The notes: generated by a model not told the origin, from the letters alone. DNA of 64,000 nt from Mucilaginibacter sp. dw_454 (GCF_018449775.1 NZ_JAAVVB010000001.1:1-64000), one strand, 5' to 3'. Shown: positions 27,677-35,469, counted from the stretch's first letter. A program made the numbers and translations.

Positions 27677-28129
27677 TTATGATTGTTGGTTTTGTAAGTA
27701 AACTTCCAATTTGGCTACGTTTTGTTTCAATCCTTCGTCTGCGCCAAAAGTTTTAACAACTTGTATGAATTGTTCGCGACTTTCAAACAGCATGTGCCAG
27801 GTAAGCAAAGTTTTGTCACCCTGTTCCTCGAAGGTAATAGTTGCAATAAACTTAGGCGACGAGTCGTGTTCATAAACTATTTTTTTATTGATAATCACTT
27901 CCTTAAAAATACTCCTGTTTTTAAAGTCGACACCATCGGGGCTGTGCATAACCAGGTTCCACTCGCCACCCGGTTCTAGGTCCATTTTATTTATGGTATT
28001 GGTGAAGCCGTTTGGCCCCCACCAGTTAGCTATATGCTCTGGGTTGGTCCATACTTCCCAGACCAGGTCTACCGGCGCATTAAGGGTTCGGGTTAATAAC
28101 AGTTCGCGGTCTTTAGTGTTACTTTCCAT
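27677..28129 (-). CDS. SRPBCC (AHSA1-like) domain protein
   Basis: A single AHSA1-like helix-grip domain of 150 residues, with the family's signature start LTRTLNAPVDLVWEVWTNPE (~13-32) and WWGPNGFTN (~37-45), and the closing helix. These domains bind hydrophobic ligands in a central cavity; the role of AHSA1-like members is mostly unknown. Pairing with an ArsR regulator is a recurrent arrangement for this family. Its start overlaps the regulator by 11 bases. Confidence 0.85.
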   Translation of the reverse strand: MESNTKDRELLLTRTLNAPVDLVWEVWTNPEHIANWWGPNGFTNTINKMDLEPGGEWNLVMHSPDGVDFKNRSIFKEVIINKKIVYEHDSSPKFIATITFEEQGDKTLLTWHMLFESREQFIQVVKTFGADEGLKQNVAKLEVYLQNQQS

Positions 28130-28454
28130 GTTTTCTTTCCTTTTTAAGTTTATCCAAATAAGTTTCTAAGTTGTCTAATTTGCTTTCAAAATGTTGCTTA
28201 AAGCCATCTACCCAAACTGATACCTCACTAAGTTGATCCAGTTGCGCCTCGCAATAACGTTCTCGCCCTTCTTTCCTAATCTTTAGCAACTCGCACTCAA
28301 TTAATATTTTGATATGTAGTGATATGGCCTGGCGGCTTATATCAAAACTGTCGGCAATGGTATTTACATTTAAGGGTCTATCAGCCACCATATTGATAAT
28401 TTGCCGGCGGGTAGGGTCGGCAATGGCTTGGAATACGTCTCTTCTCTGAATCAT
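28119..28454 (-). CDS. ArsR/SmtB-type winged-helix repressor
   Basis: I start at the ATG at 28454 (MIQRRDVFQAIADPTRRQI), because the longer frame begins within the operator repeats. ADPTRRQIINMVADRPLNVN, DSFDISRQAISLHIKILIEC (~35-54) is the winged helix with recognition helix SRQAISLHIKIL. No metal-binding Cys pair of the ArsR/SmtB type is seen (one Cys in IECELL, another in YCEA), so it is likely a non-metal member that controls this operon. The two 16-bp palindromic repeats upstream are its probable site. Confidence 0.87.
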   Translation of the reverse strand: MIQRRDVFQAIADPTRRQIINMVADRPLNVNTIADSFDISRQAISLHIKILIECELLKIRKEGRERYCEAQLDQLSEVSVWVDGFKQHFESKLDNLETYLDKLKKERKHGK

Positions 28455-28457
28455 TAT

Positions 28458-28499
28458 GCAAGTATATGCTTGCAAATATATACGCAAGTATTTGCTTGC
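28458..28499. promoter_or_regulatory. Double palindromic operator upstream of the ArsR-type gene
   Basis: GCAAGTATATGCTTGC (28458-28473) and GCAAGTATTTGCTTGC (28484-28499) are two near-identical inverted repeats, 26 bases start to start, lying directly before the start codon. This suits two repressor dimers that block initiation of the three-gene operon. Inference from sequence only. Confidence 0.7.
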
Positions 28500-28514
28500 G
28501 CAAATATTTTGAAA

Positions 28515-28547
28515 AATAAAAAAGCCTCTGTGTTTTTCAGAGGCTTT
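28515..28547 (-). terminator. Terminator of the MutS-like gene
   Basis: A perfect 10-bp stem (28521-28530 with 28538-28547); the A run at 28518-28523 reads as T's on the minus strand, downstream of the MutS-like stop. Confidence 0.8.
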
Positions 28548-28557
28548 CTATTTGGGA

Positions 28558-30366
28558 TTAAAGTGACGGGATATTAATCCCTATCTGCCTCAATAACAAC
28601 GTAGCGTTAAATGTTTTGCATTCGCCATGCTTCATTTTATAATCGAACAGCATTTCGCCGTCTTTAACTTGTATATCGAAATAGAAATTACGTACATAAT
28701 CAGGGTATTGTTGTTCCAGTTGCGCTATCTGCAAATCGTGCGTGGCTACCATGCCCACGCCGCGTTTGGCAATCAGTTGTTCTATCACCGCTTTTGATCC
28801 CAGGTATTTGTCGACCGAATTAGTGCCACGCAGCATCTCGTCAATCAAAAAGAAAACCTTGTATTCCTGGTCAACCGCAGCCAGTAGCATTTGCAGGCGG
28901 TCAAGCTCGGCTTTAAAGGTTGATGTGCTTTCATTCAAAGAATCTTTGATACGCATATAGCTCACCATGGTCATGACAGACACCCGCATGTTATCCGCGC
29001 AAACCGGCGCGCCGCACAGCGCAAGCACGGTGTTAATGCCAATGGTGCGCAGGAAAGTACTCTTGCCCGCCATGTTAGAGCCGGTAATGATATCGATCTT
29101 GAAAGTATCCGTCAGCTCATAATCATTGGTAACCCGGTTAGTGCTATTGATGAGCGGGTGAGCGAGATTTTTACCAACAAGGGTATAAGTCTGGCCATCT
29201 TCGATTTCCGGAACGCTCCATTGCGGATAATTAAAATACAATGCACCAATGCTGGCTATAGCTTCAAACTCGGCAATAACTTCGAATGCATCTTCCAAAC
29301 TTTCGTGATTATTGCGTTTCCATTGTTCTATGGCTATGGTTTGTTTAAGCGCCCACAGAAAGAAAACGTTCAGCACAAAGTTTACAATCATGATGAGGTT
29401 ATAACTCATCTTATCAATCAATTTAGCCAGCGCTGCAATGTTTTTGGAGGTTTTATTTTGTTTTATTTTTTGGGCGAGATTACTGTTATAGTTCGATTGC
29501 CAATCCTCGCTTTCTATCTTGTCGAAAACTACCGCATAGCCGCTCAATATCTTGCTGATCTTATCGGCAATAGCCGACGACTTGCTGATGTACGAGCCTT
29601 TAGACGATACAATGATCAGGTTAGCTGCACCCAGCAATATGGCTACCAGCTTGGCTATCGGCGAAAAAAACGAACCTACAATAGCGATAAGCAACAGGTA
29701 AGGGGCCAGCCTGATGTATTTGGTTAAAGCAGCCTCGCCCGGAATATTTAAGGGTGCATGCAAAAAACTAAACAGGCCTTTAAGCGGGTTGCCCTCTATC
29801 TTGTTGGCGAATAGTAACTGGGTTTGAAATTCCAGTCGCCATTGGTTTTTATTGGCTATTTCCTGTGCTGCCGTTTGACGTTCCAGGATGATAGGCTTTT
29901 TTGACGGTCCGCTTAACCAATGTGCCAGTTTAGCAACACCCGGGTTGGTGGCCGCCCGGTTCATCAACTGAAATAACGACATATTGCCAAAGACGTCCAG
30001 ATCAGATGTATAAAAATGTTTCTCGTTACCGTAGCTTGCACCATTATCATACAGGTTGCTGCGGGTTTGCAGGCTGGCTATTTCGTTATCGTTGATCTGT
30101 TTTAGGTTTGTATAATATTTGGTTTGGCGCTCATAGCCGCTTTGGCGTTGTACCAGCCAGGCAAATGCAAAAAGCAGAATTGGGATGGTAATAGCGATAA
30201 CGTTAAAGCTATCGTTAACAGCGCCAATGTAAATGGCTATCCCCGCGGCCGCAAACACGCCAAGGCGCATCAGGGCGTAAGTGTTTGCAAGGCTTTTAAA
30301 ATTATCGGCTTGTTGTGCGGCTTGCTGCGAGTTTTGTTGGTAGGTGTCTATAACGGTAGATTGCAT
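28558..30366 (-). CDS. Membrane-anchored MutS-family ATPase
   Basis: The C-terminal third is a MutS ABC-type ATPase: Walker A ITGSNMAGKSTFLRTIG (~435-450 counted from the TTG at 30387), Walker B FFLIDEMLRGTNS (~512-524) and the H-loop ATHDLQ (~548-553). Unlike MutS1 there is no mismatch-recognition N-domain; instead there are hydrophobic hairpins at ~37-78, ~229-262 and a segment at ~329-347. I choose the ATG at 30366, since the upstream start would be TTG. Such membrane MutS relatives occur in Bacteroidota and are annotated 'DNA mismatch repair protein MutS', but their role is unknown; post-replicative repair is unlikely. Confidence 0.82.
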   Translation of the reverse strand: MQSTVIDTYQQNSQQAAQQADNFKSLANTYALMRLGVFAAAGIAIYIGAVNDSFNVIAITIPILLFAFAWLVQRQSGYERQTKYYTNLKQINDNEIASLQTRSNLYDNGASYGNEKHFYTSDLDVFGNMSLFQLMNRAATNPGVAKLAHWLSGPSKKPIILERQTAAQEIANKNQWRLEFQTQLLFANKIEGNPLKGLFSFLHAPLNIPGEAALTKYIRLAPYLLLIAIVGSFFSPIAKLVAILLGAANLIIVSSKGSYISKSSAIADKISKILSGYAVVFDKIESEDWQSNYNSNLAQKIKQNKTSKNIAALAKLIDKMSYNLIMIVNFVLNVFFLWALKQTIAIEQWKRNNHESLEDAFEVIAEFEAIASIGALYFNYPQWSVPEIEDGQTYTLVGKNLAHPLINSTNRVTNDYELTDTFKIDIITGSNMAGKSTFLRTIGINTVLALCGAPVCADNMRVSVMTMVSYMRIKDSLNESTSTFKAELDRLQMLLAAVDQEYKVFFLIDEMLRGTNSVDKYLGSKAVIEQLIAKRGVGMVATHDLQIAQLEQQYPDYVRNFYFDIQVKDGEMLFDYKMKHGECKTFNATLLLRQIGINIPSL

Positions 30367-30431
30367 GTTCTCAAAAAAGTTAGTCAAAATAAGTACTTAT
30401 ATTTTAAATAACCGTTTATTTGGGGTAAGGT

Positions 30432-30905
30432 ATGAAAATAACTTTCCTGACAGTCGGCAAAACAGAGGATGCCTATTTAAAAGACGGCATTGACAAATAT
30501 GTAAAGCGTTTAAAGCATTACACTAAACTGGAAATGGTTGACCTGCCCGAACTCAAAAACACCAAAGCGCTAACCGAGCAGCAACAAAAAACTAAAGAAG
30601 CCGAACTGATCCTCAAAAAGATTACACCGTTGGATCATGTGATTTTGCTGGATGAAAAAGGTATGGAGCTAACCTCCAAACAGTTTGCTGCTTACCTGGA
30701 TAAAAAGGCAATAGGCTCAACCTCAAGTTTGGTATTTGTGGTAGGTGGCCCATACGGATTTGATGAATCGGTTTATGAGCGGGCTAACGATAAAATTTCG
30801 TTGTCGCGGATGACGTTTTCGCACCAGATGATCAGGCTGTTTTTTACCGAGCAGTTGTATAGGGCCTTTACTATTTTGAAAGGTGAGCCTTATCATCATG
30901 AGTAG
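30432..30905 (+). CDS. rlmH: 23S rRNA pseudouridine-1915 N3-methyltransferase
   Basis: A SPOUT-class methyltransferase of 157 residues acting on pseudouridine 1915 in helix 69 of 23S rRNA on assembled 70S ribosomes. The trefoil-knot signatures are all present: LLDEKGMELTSKQFA (~73-87), FVVGGPYGFDESV (~101-113), LSRMTFSHQMIRLFFTEQLY (~123-142) and the C-terminal YHHE. Full length. Start ATG is 45-66 bases from the divergent MutS-like gene. Confidence 0.95.
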   Translation: MKITFLTVGKTEDAYLKDGIDKYVKRLKHYTKLEMVDLPELKNTKALTEQQQKTKEAELILKKITPLDHVILLDEKGMELTSKQFAAYLDKKAIGSTSSLVFVVGGPYGFDESVYERANDKISLSRMTFSHQMIRLFFTEQLYRAFTILKGEPYHHE

Positions 30906-30924
30906 GGCGGATTAACTTTAGTTT

Positions 30925-31008
30925 TGTCATTGCGAGGAGGAATGACGAAGCAATCGCACGCGTGTATGCCTTTCTCCTTGTGATTGCCACGCTACGCTCG
31001 CAATGACA
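30925..31008. repeat. CATTGCGAG family element, 84 bp
   Basis: TGTCATTGCGAG (30925-30936) and CTCGCAATGACA (30997-31008). Same arms and length as 13384-13467 although the centre differs. Confidence 0.85.
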
Positions 31009-31018
31009 TATCTTTTAA

Positions 31019-31100
31019 CAACCCTCTTTCCCGCTTGCGGAAGAGAGGATGATCCATCCGCCTTTAGGCGGAGCAGATCGGGTGAGTCCCCGCCGCAAGG
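31019..31100. repeat. Compound hairpin repeat with CTCTTTCC/GGAAGAG and CCGCC-TTTA-GGCGG stems
   Basis: CCTCTTTCCCGC (31023-31034) pairs imperfectly with GCGGAAGAGAGG (31037-31048), then a 14-bp hairpin (31058-31071) and GATCGGGTGAG. It resembles other Bacteroidota dispersed repeats and ends at the stop of the OsmC gene. The small hairpin is the reverse complement of 2587-2600. Confidence 0.5.
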
Positions 31101-31101
31101 T

Positions 31102-31500
31102 TTACTTACTCAAAGTAACCTCCAACCCTTTGCGTAAAGTATTATGAATTTCGGCTATCCTGTCGGTATGCTCAATTAATTCATTGATCACTTCCGCAGA
31201 AGCATCGGCCGCCACGTGTGCTTTATATTTGAAGTTTGTACCCGGTTCGCCATCTTTTCCAAACTCGCCGGTAAAGTCGACTTCTACTAACGATACTTTA
31301 ATGTTTTTCTTTTCCGCTTCGCGATAAATATCATTGCAGAAACAGGTGGCCAGCGCAAGCAGCAGAAATTCTGCGCCGTTAACAGACGAGCCATAACCAG
31401 AGGCTTTCGGATCAATATGGAGTTCTTTAGAATTATCATTAGTTTGCACCACAATTTGATGCTGGTTGAACTGGCTGTTAATGCTTGCGGAAACTTTCAT
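31102..31500 (-). CDS. OsmC-family protein
   Basis: A 132-residue single-domain OsmC/Ohr-fold protein. GSSVNGAEFLLLALATCFCN (~37-56) is the conserved helix with the resolving Cys region. Ohr/OsmC peroxidases use two separate cysteines, one on a helix and one nearer the N-terminus; here both visible Cys lie together in CFC and the N-terminal one is absent, so peroxidase activity is doubtful. YhfA-like members of the family share this. Monocistronic. Confidence 0.82.
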   Translation of the reverse strand: MKVSASINSQFNQHQIVVQTNDNSKELHIDPKASGYGSSVNGAEFLLLALATCFCNDIYREAEKKNIKVSLVEVDFTGEFGKDGEPGTNFKYKAHVAADASAEVINELIEHTDRIAEIHNTLRKGLEVTLSK

Positions 31501-31619
31501 TGTAATGGTGGTGGTTGGTTTTTAATGGGTTCAAAAATAATAACAGGAAATCAGGTATTAAAATCATTTATTTCAGGCTGATACATTGCCCCTTATTTCG
31601 GTTTCATCATTCTAAAGCC

Positions 31620-31627
31620 TACCTTTG
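31620..31627 (+). promoter_or_regulatory. TACCTTTG -7 box, 4 bases before the CDF gene
   Basis: An exact TAnnTTTG match; TTTCG at 31596-31600 could be a weak -33 element, 19 bases upstream. It decides for the ATG at 31632. Confidence 0.55.
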
Positions 31628-31631
31628 CGCC

Positions 31632-32582
31632 ATGTCAGGTCATAGCCATTCTCACGCTCATCACGATCACGATCATTCGCATGGTTTTGGTCACCACCAT
31701 CATGAACAACCCAAGCTCGATCATTTAAATGCCGCTTTTATCTGGGGCATTATCCTGAACTCGGCTTTTGTGATTATAGAAGTAATAGCAGGTTTATTTA
31801 CCGGCTCGTTATCGCTGCTTACAGACGCTGGTCATAACCTGAGCGATGTAGTGAGCCTTGCGTTGGCTTTGCTGGCTTTTAAGCTCACTAAAGTAGGCTC
31901 AAACGCTAATTATACTTACGGTTACAAGCGTTCTACCATATTGGTTTCTTTCTTCAACGCGGTGATCTTAGTGGCATCTATTGGTGTGATTGTTTACGAA
32001 GCAGTTATTCGTTTCATGCATCCGCACGCTATTCAGGGCGATACTGTTGCCTGGGTATCATTGATCGGTATCGGTATCAATGCATTTACTGCTTATCTGT
32101 TTGTGAAGGACAAAGACAAAGACCTTAACGTTAAAGGTGCTTATATACATATGGCTATGGATGCCGTGGTGTCTTTAGGTGTAGTTATAGCCGGTGTGAT
32201 CATATATTTTACCAAACTATATTGGATTGACAGCGTGGTGAGTTTAATTATCGGTGTGGTTATTCTGCGCGGCACCTGGAGTTTATTGAAAGATAGTCTG
32301 CGTTTAGAAATGGACGGCGTACCTAAAGAAATGAACCTCACTAAGATCAAAGAGGAACTCATGAAAGCAAAGGGGGTAGTGGATATTCACCACATGCACG
32401 TTTGGGCGCTCAGCACCACAGAAAACGCACTGACGGCCCACCTGGTTGTTGCACCGGATGATTTACACCTGTTCGACGGTATTAAAGCTGATCTGCGCCA
32501 CCGCCTGCTACACCTGGATATTAGCCACAGCACTTTCGAACCCGAGTTCTCGACAGAGAAATGCGACGAACCGGATTGCTAG
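31632..32582 (+). CDS. Cation diffusion facilitator, CzcD/ZitB-type zinc exporter
   Basis: I start at 31632, where the His-rich N-terminus typical of the family begins (SGHSHSHAHHDHDHSHGFG); the longer frame would contain the promoter. Six membrane segments follow. The transport site is visible as SLLTDAGHNLSDV (H..D pair in helix 2, ~65-77) and IHMAMDAVVSLGV (helix 5, ~174-186), the HxxxD/HxxxD pattern of Zn-type CDFs. The cytoplasmic C-terminal domain (~230-317) has HHMHVWAL and closes with SHSTFEPEFSTEKC. Metal likely Zn2+, exported in exchange for H+. A repeat array starts at the base after the stop. Confidence 0.9.
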   Translation: MSGHSHSHAHHDHDHSHGFGHHHHEQPKLDHLNAAFIWGIILNSAFVIIEVIAGLFTGSLSLLTDAGHNLSDVVSLALALLAFKLTKVGSNANYTYGYKRSTILVSFFNAVILVASIGVIVYEAVIRFMHPHAIQGDTVAWVSLIGIGINAFTAYLFVKDKDKDLNVKGAYIHMAMDAVVSLGVVIAGVIIYFTKLYWIDSVVSLIIGVVILRGTWSLLKDSLRLEMDGVPKEMNLTKIKEELMKAKGVVDIHHMHVWALSTTENALTAHLVVAPDDLHLFDGIKADLRHRLLHLDISHSTFEPEFSTEKCDEPDC

Positions 32583-32637
32583 TGGATGTGCAGATAGATT
32601 GATGTGCAGATATGCAAATGTGCGGATGTGCAGATGA
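32583..32637 (+). repeat. GATGTGCAGAT stuttered-word array, left copy
   Basis: GGATGTGCAGATAGATTGAT, GTGCAGATATGCAAATGTGC, GGATGTGCAGATGAT: variations on one word, starting at the first base after the CDF stop codon. Confidence 0.7.
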
Positions 32638-32680
32638 TTTTAAATGATTAGCAAATAGGGAACATAATTCTTAATTAATA

Positions 32681-32712
32681 AAAAAGGCTCACATTTAAAT
32701 GTGAGCCTTTTT
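32681..32712. terminator. Bidirectional terminator, perfect 32-bp palindrome
   Basis: AAAAAGGCTCACATTT pairs with AAATGTGAGCCTTTTT without mismatch. It serves the convergent CDF and DUF5606 genes and sits between two inverted word arrays. Confidence 0.9.
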
Positions 32713-32717
32713 AGTAT

Positions 32718-32817
32718 CATTTCATCTGTACATCAACTTTATTTCATCTGCACATCCGCGTATCTGCACATTATAAAGCATCTGCACATTTGCACATCCG
32801 CATATTTGCACATCAAA
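32718..32817 (-). repeat. GATGTGCAGAT stuttered-word array, right copy (inverted)
   Basis: CATCTGTACATCAACTTTAT, TTCATCTGCACATCCGCGTAT and CATCTGCACATTTGCACATC are the reverse complement of the left copy's vocabulary. Read on the minus strand it begins 3 bases after the DUF5606 stop codon. Confidence 0.7.
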
Positions 32818-32820
32818 CCA

Positions 32821-33351
32821 TTATCCTTTTTTAGACGGATTTCTGGTAGCTGCTGCTTTAGCGGCTTGTGCTTTTGGTGCTGCTGGTTTTTTAGCTACAG
32901 GTTTCTCCTTTGGTTTTTCGGTAATTTTTACCGGCGCTTCAGCACCTTCTTCGGTTGGTGCGCTTGGCGCTTCTTCGTTAAACAAAGGCAGTTCTTTCAA
33001 AATGTTGAACCAGTTAATTACCTTCTTCATATCAGAAGCATAAACTTTTTCTTCATCATGACCTGGCGCTATTTCTCTGAAAAACTTACGCAGCGTAGTG
33101 CCGTCTGCCTTAGCATCAGGAACGTTGGCAGCAGTTTTTATGCGCGCTAAAACTTCGGTTAGTTTGATGTCCTCGTCGTCGCCAAAAATGGTGATCTCGT
33201 CTAACGCAGCTAATTTTGCGGTCGACAAGTTTACTACCAATTTGGTTTTTTGTGCATCAAGGCTCTCTAAAACAAAACCTGTTTTGTTTTGAACCAATGC
33301 TTTCCACAAACCTGGTTTACCTGATACCGATACAATTGCGGTTAAATTCAT
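32821..33351 (-). CDS. DUF5606 domain protein (Bacteroidota-specific)
   Basis: A 176-residue protein whose first ~130 residues match my memory of DUF5606 proteins: MNLTAIVSVSGKPGLWKALV (1-20), LAALDEITIFGDDEDIKL (~47-64) and DMKKVINWFNILKELPLFNE. The C-terminal ~45 residues are Ala/Lys/Pro-rich and probably disordered, which could bind nucleic acid. No signal peptide. Function unknown; conserved in this phylum. It neighbours a cyclophilin gene on the same strand, 55 bases upstream. Confidence 0.75.
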   Translation of the reverse strand: MNLTAIVSVSGKPGLWKALVQNKTGFVLESLDAQKTKLVVNLSTAKLAALDEITIFGDDEDIKLTEVLARIKTAANVPDAKADGTTLRKFFREIAPGHDEEKVYASDMKKVINWFNILKELPLFNEEAPSAPTEEGAEAPVKITEKPKEKPVAKKPAAPKAQAAKAAATRNPSKKG

Positions 33352-33374
33352 ATAGTTAATGTTGTGAATTTAAG

Positions 33375-33406
33375 TTATACGTATGACGTACAACCTAAAA
33401 CGTAAA
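33375..33406. repeat. ACGTA stuttered-word array abutting the cyclophilin stop
   Basis: TTATACGTATGACGTACAAC then CTAAAACGTAAA. The same vocabulary forms the array at 43262-43375. It ends at the cyclophilin stop codon (33407-33409). Confidence 0.6.
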
Positions 33407-33868
33407 TTAATCTTCTGTTACTTCTATTGATAAAATTTTATCGCCCTGGCGGATATCGTCAACCACGTCAACGTTCTCGATAACTTTACCGAAGCAAGTA
33501 TGGTTGCGGTCAAGATGAGCGGTGTTAGCACGGCTATGGCAGATAAAAAATTGTGAACCGCCTGTGTTACGGCCGGCATGAGCCATAGACAATACGCCAC
33601 GATCGTGGTATTGTAACTCGCCGGTTAATTCGCAATCAATGTTATAGCCTGGGCCGCCGCTGCCTGCTTTATATGCGGTAGCCGGGTCCTTAGAGAAAGG
33701 GCAGCCACCCTGTACCATAAAGTTTGGGATAACGCGGTGAAAAGAAATTCCGTTGTAAAATCCTTCTTTTGCCAATTTTTTGAAATTAGCAACTGCATTA
33801 GGGGCATCCTGATCGTAAAACTCTACGGTCATATCGCCTTTTTCAGTTTTTATAATTGCTTTACTCAT
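33407..33868 (-). CDS. Cyclophilin-type peptidyl-prolyl cis-trans isomerase
   Basis: A single cyclophilin domain of ~153 residues without signal peptide, so cytoplasmic. FHRVIPNFMVQGG (~43-55) holds the catalytic Arg in the FHR motif; GVLSMAHAGRNTGGSQFFI (~87-105) and HLDRNHTCFGKV (~114-125) complete the proline-binding pocket, although a His replaces the usual Trp/Leu context near LDRNHT. I start at the ATG at 33868 (MSKAIIKTEKGD), because the longer frame includes a TACCTTTG box (33890-33897) 21 bases before it. Confidence 0.92.
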   Translation of the reverse strand: MSKAIIKTEKGDMTVEFYDQDAPNAVANFKKLAKEGFYNGISFHRVIPNFMVQGGCPFSKDPATAYKAGSGGPGYNIDCELTGELQYHDRGVLSMAHAGRNTGGSQFFICHSRANTAHLDRNHTCFGKVIENVDVVDDIRQGDKILSIEVTED

Positions 33869-33889
33869 TTTCAATTTTTTGATAGTTGG

Positions 33890-33897
33890 CAAAGGTA
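33890..33897 (-). promoter_or_regulatory. TACCTTTG -7 box of the cyclophilin gene
   Basis: An exact TAnnTTTG match on the minus strand, with a 21-base leader to the ATG. Confidence 0.5.
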
Positions 33898-33908
33898 ACA
33901 ATTTTTGG

Positions 33909-33940
33909 TGATTAGAGATTAGAGAATGGAGATTAGTGAT
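33909..33940. repeat. GATTAGA stuttered-word array
   Basis: GATTAGAGATTAGAGAATGG then AGATTAGTGAT: one word repeated with variation, upstream of the cyclophilin promoter. Confidence 0.55.
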
Positions 33941-33964
33941 AGTATTAGAATCGCCTTTGAAAAA

Positions 33965-34107
33965 GGAGGTGCCTACGGAGCCACTGATCTATTTTCTATA
34001 GCTATAAACAGGAAGTCCCTATGGGACTATATCCACTTTTGTGACTCCGTAGGAGTCGCGTGTTTGTAGTATAAAAGGACGTTAAGAAAGGCTCCGTAGG
34101 TGCCTCC
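33965..34107. repeat. CCGTAGG-type dispersed repeat, 143 bp
   Basis: The ends GGAGGTGCCTACGGAGCC (33965-33982) and GGCTCCGTAGGTGCCTCC (34090-34107) are inverted with 2 mismatches in 18. Inside are two further hairpins, AGTCCC-TAT-GGGACT (34014-34028) and GACTCC-GTA-GGAGTC (34043-34057). I remember similar 'TCCGTAGGA' repeats from many Bacteroidota genomes. Confidence 0.7.
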
Positions 34108-34170
34108 TGTTGACAATCTTGAACAATCTCAATATTTATCCCCCAAACAACACCTTCCATATTTATTCGT

Positions 34171-34178
34171 TAAATTTG
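34171..34178 (+). promoter_or_regulatory. TAAATTTG -7 box, 3 bases before ATG
   Basis: An exact TAnnTTTG match, which argues for the ATG at 34182 over the longer frame from 34110. Confidence 0.5.
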
Positions 34179-34181
34179 AAT

Positions 34182-35447
34182 ATGATCCACCGTACTAAAT
34201 ACCTTTTGATTTTTGCCTTTTGCCTTTTAAATTTGATAACCCGCGCGGCGTCTATTTTAATGCCGATGGACGAGGTGCAAAAGAATCATCTTAAAGCTTA
34301 TGGTATTGCCTTTTGGGTTTTAAAAAACGGGGGCGAGGTTGATTGGCTGCTTAACTATCGCGGTGGCAGTTTCATGACCGTTTACGATAAAAAACTGGAA
34401 GATGAGTGCAAGATTCGTGGTGTAAGCTACGAGGTTGTTGCCGATGCCCAGGTAACCGAAATATTGACCCAGGTGAATGATCCATCCGTAAATATGGACC
34501 TGGTAAAGCTGCAAAAAGCCCCGCGGATTGCGGTTTATTCGCCCAAGGATAAGTTACCCTGGGACGACGCAGTCACCCTGGTGCTTAAATATGCCGAGAT
34601 CCCTTTTGATTTGGTGTATGATGAAGAGGTAATTCGCGGCGATTTGCCCAAGTACGATTGGTTGCACATGCACCATGAAGACTTCACCGGGCAGTACAGC
34701 AAGTTTTATGCAGGCTTTGCCAATGCACAATGGTATATTGATGATAAGAAATCACAAGAGGACCTGGCCGCTAAACTGGGCTTTAAAAAAGTATCCAAAA
34801 TGAAGCTGGCTGTAGTGCAGCACATTCGCGATTTTACGGCTGGTGGTGGTTTTCTGTTCGCCATGTGCTCTGGTACCGAAACCTTTGATATCGCATTAGC
34901 CGCGGCCAATACCGATATCTGTGAAGCTATGTTTGACGGCGATGGCGCAGACCCAAATGCGCAAAGTAAGCTGGACTATACCCAAACATTTGCCTTCCAG
35001 AATTTTAACCTGGATATGAACCCGTTTACACACCGGTTTAGTGATATTGATGTTACCAATACCCGGCTTGTTAATCGTACCGAAGACTTTTTTACGTTGT
35101 TTGATTTTTCGGCCAAATGGGATGTCGTGCCCAGCATGCTCACCCAAAATCACGATAAAGTGATCAAGGGGTTTATGGGCTTAACCACAGCGTTTAACAA
35201 AAACACCATCAAGCCCGGCGTTACCATTATGGGCGAGACTAAGACTGCTAACGAGGTACGTTATATTCACGGCGAATACGGTAAAGGCCAATGGACGTTT
35301 TACGGTGGCCACGACCCCGAAGATTATCAGCATGCAGTAAACGACCCACCGACGGACCTGGACCTGCACCCAAACTCGCCGGGTTACAGGCTGATTTTAA
35401 ATAACGTGTTGTTTCCGGCTGCTAAGAAGAAGAAACAGAAAACCTAA
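34182..35447 (+). CDS. Exported protein of unknown function, first of two tandem paralogues
   Basis: A signal peptide (MIHRTKYLLIFAFCLLNLIT, cleavage after RAA) and ~400 mature residues. Conserved blocks shared with the next gene include ILMPMDE, HLKAYGIAFWVLKN, VDWLLNYRGGSF, DWLHMHHEDFTGQYSKF, FLFAMCSGTETFDIALAA, FDFSAKWDVVPSMLTQ, YIHGEYGKGQWTFYGGHDPE and NSPGYRLILNNVLFPAAKKK. The MCSG segment in a Gly-rich context resembles the nucleophile elbow of glutamine-amidotransferase-like folds, and HDPE ends a conserved block. I recall relatives labelled 'asparagine synthetase B', but no AsnB domain (N-terminal Cys2, SGGxDS loop) is visible. Function unknown. Confidence 0.7.
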   Translation: MIHRTKYLLIFAFCLLNLITRAASILMPMDEVQKNHLKAYGIAFWVLKNGGEVDWLLNYRGGSFMTVYDKKLEDECKIRGVSYEVVADAQVTEILTQVNDPSVNMDLVKLQKAPRIAVYSPKDKLPWDDAVTLVLKYAEIPFDLVYDEEVIRGDLPKYDWLHMHHEDFTGQYSKFYAGFANAQWYIDDKKSQEDLAAKLGFKKVSKMKLAVVQHIRDFTAGGGFLFAMCSGTETFDIALAAANTDICEAMFDGDGADPNAQSKLDYTQTFAFQNFNLDMNPFTHRFSDIDVTNTRLVNRTEDFFTLFDFSAKWDVVPSMLTQNHDKVIKGFMGLTTAFNKNTIKPGVTIMGETKTANEVRYIHGEYGKGQWTFYGGHDPEDYQHAVNDPPTDLDLHPNSPGYRLILNNVLFPAAKKKKQKT

Positions 35448-35469
35448 GCTCAACACGTTATAAAATGCG

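Noticed and set aside
28558..30366. Canonical MutS1 mismatch-repair gene
   Set aside because: Mismatch-recognition and connector domains are missing and membrane segments are present.
31515..31631. Longer N-terminus for the CDF exporter
   Set aside because: Would include the promoter box and 39 residues without family similarity; the His-rich start at 31632 is typical.
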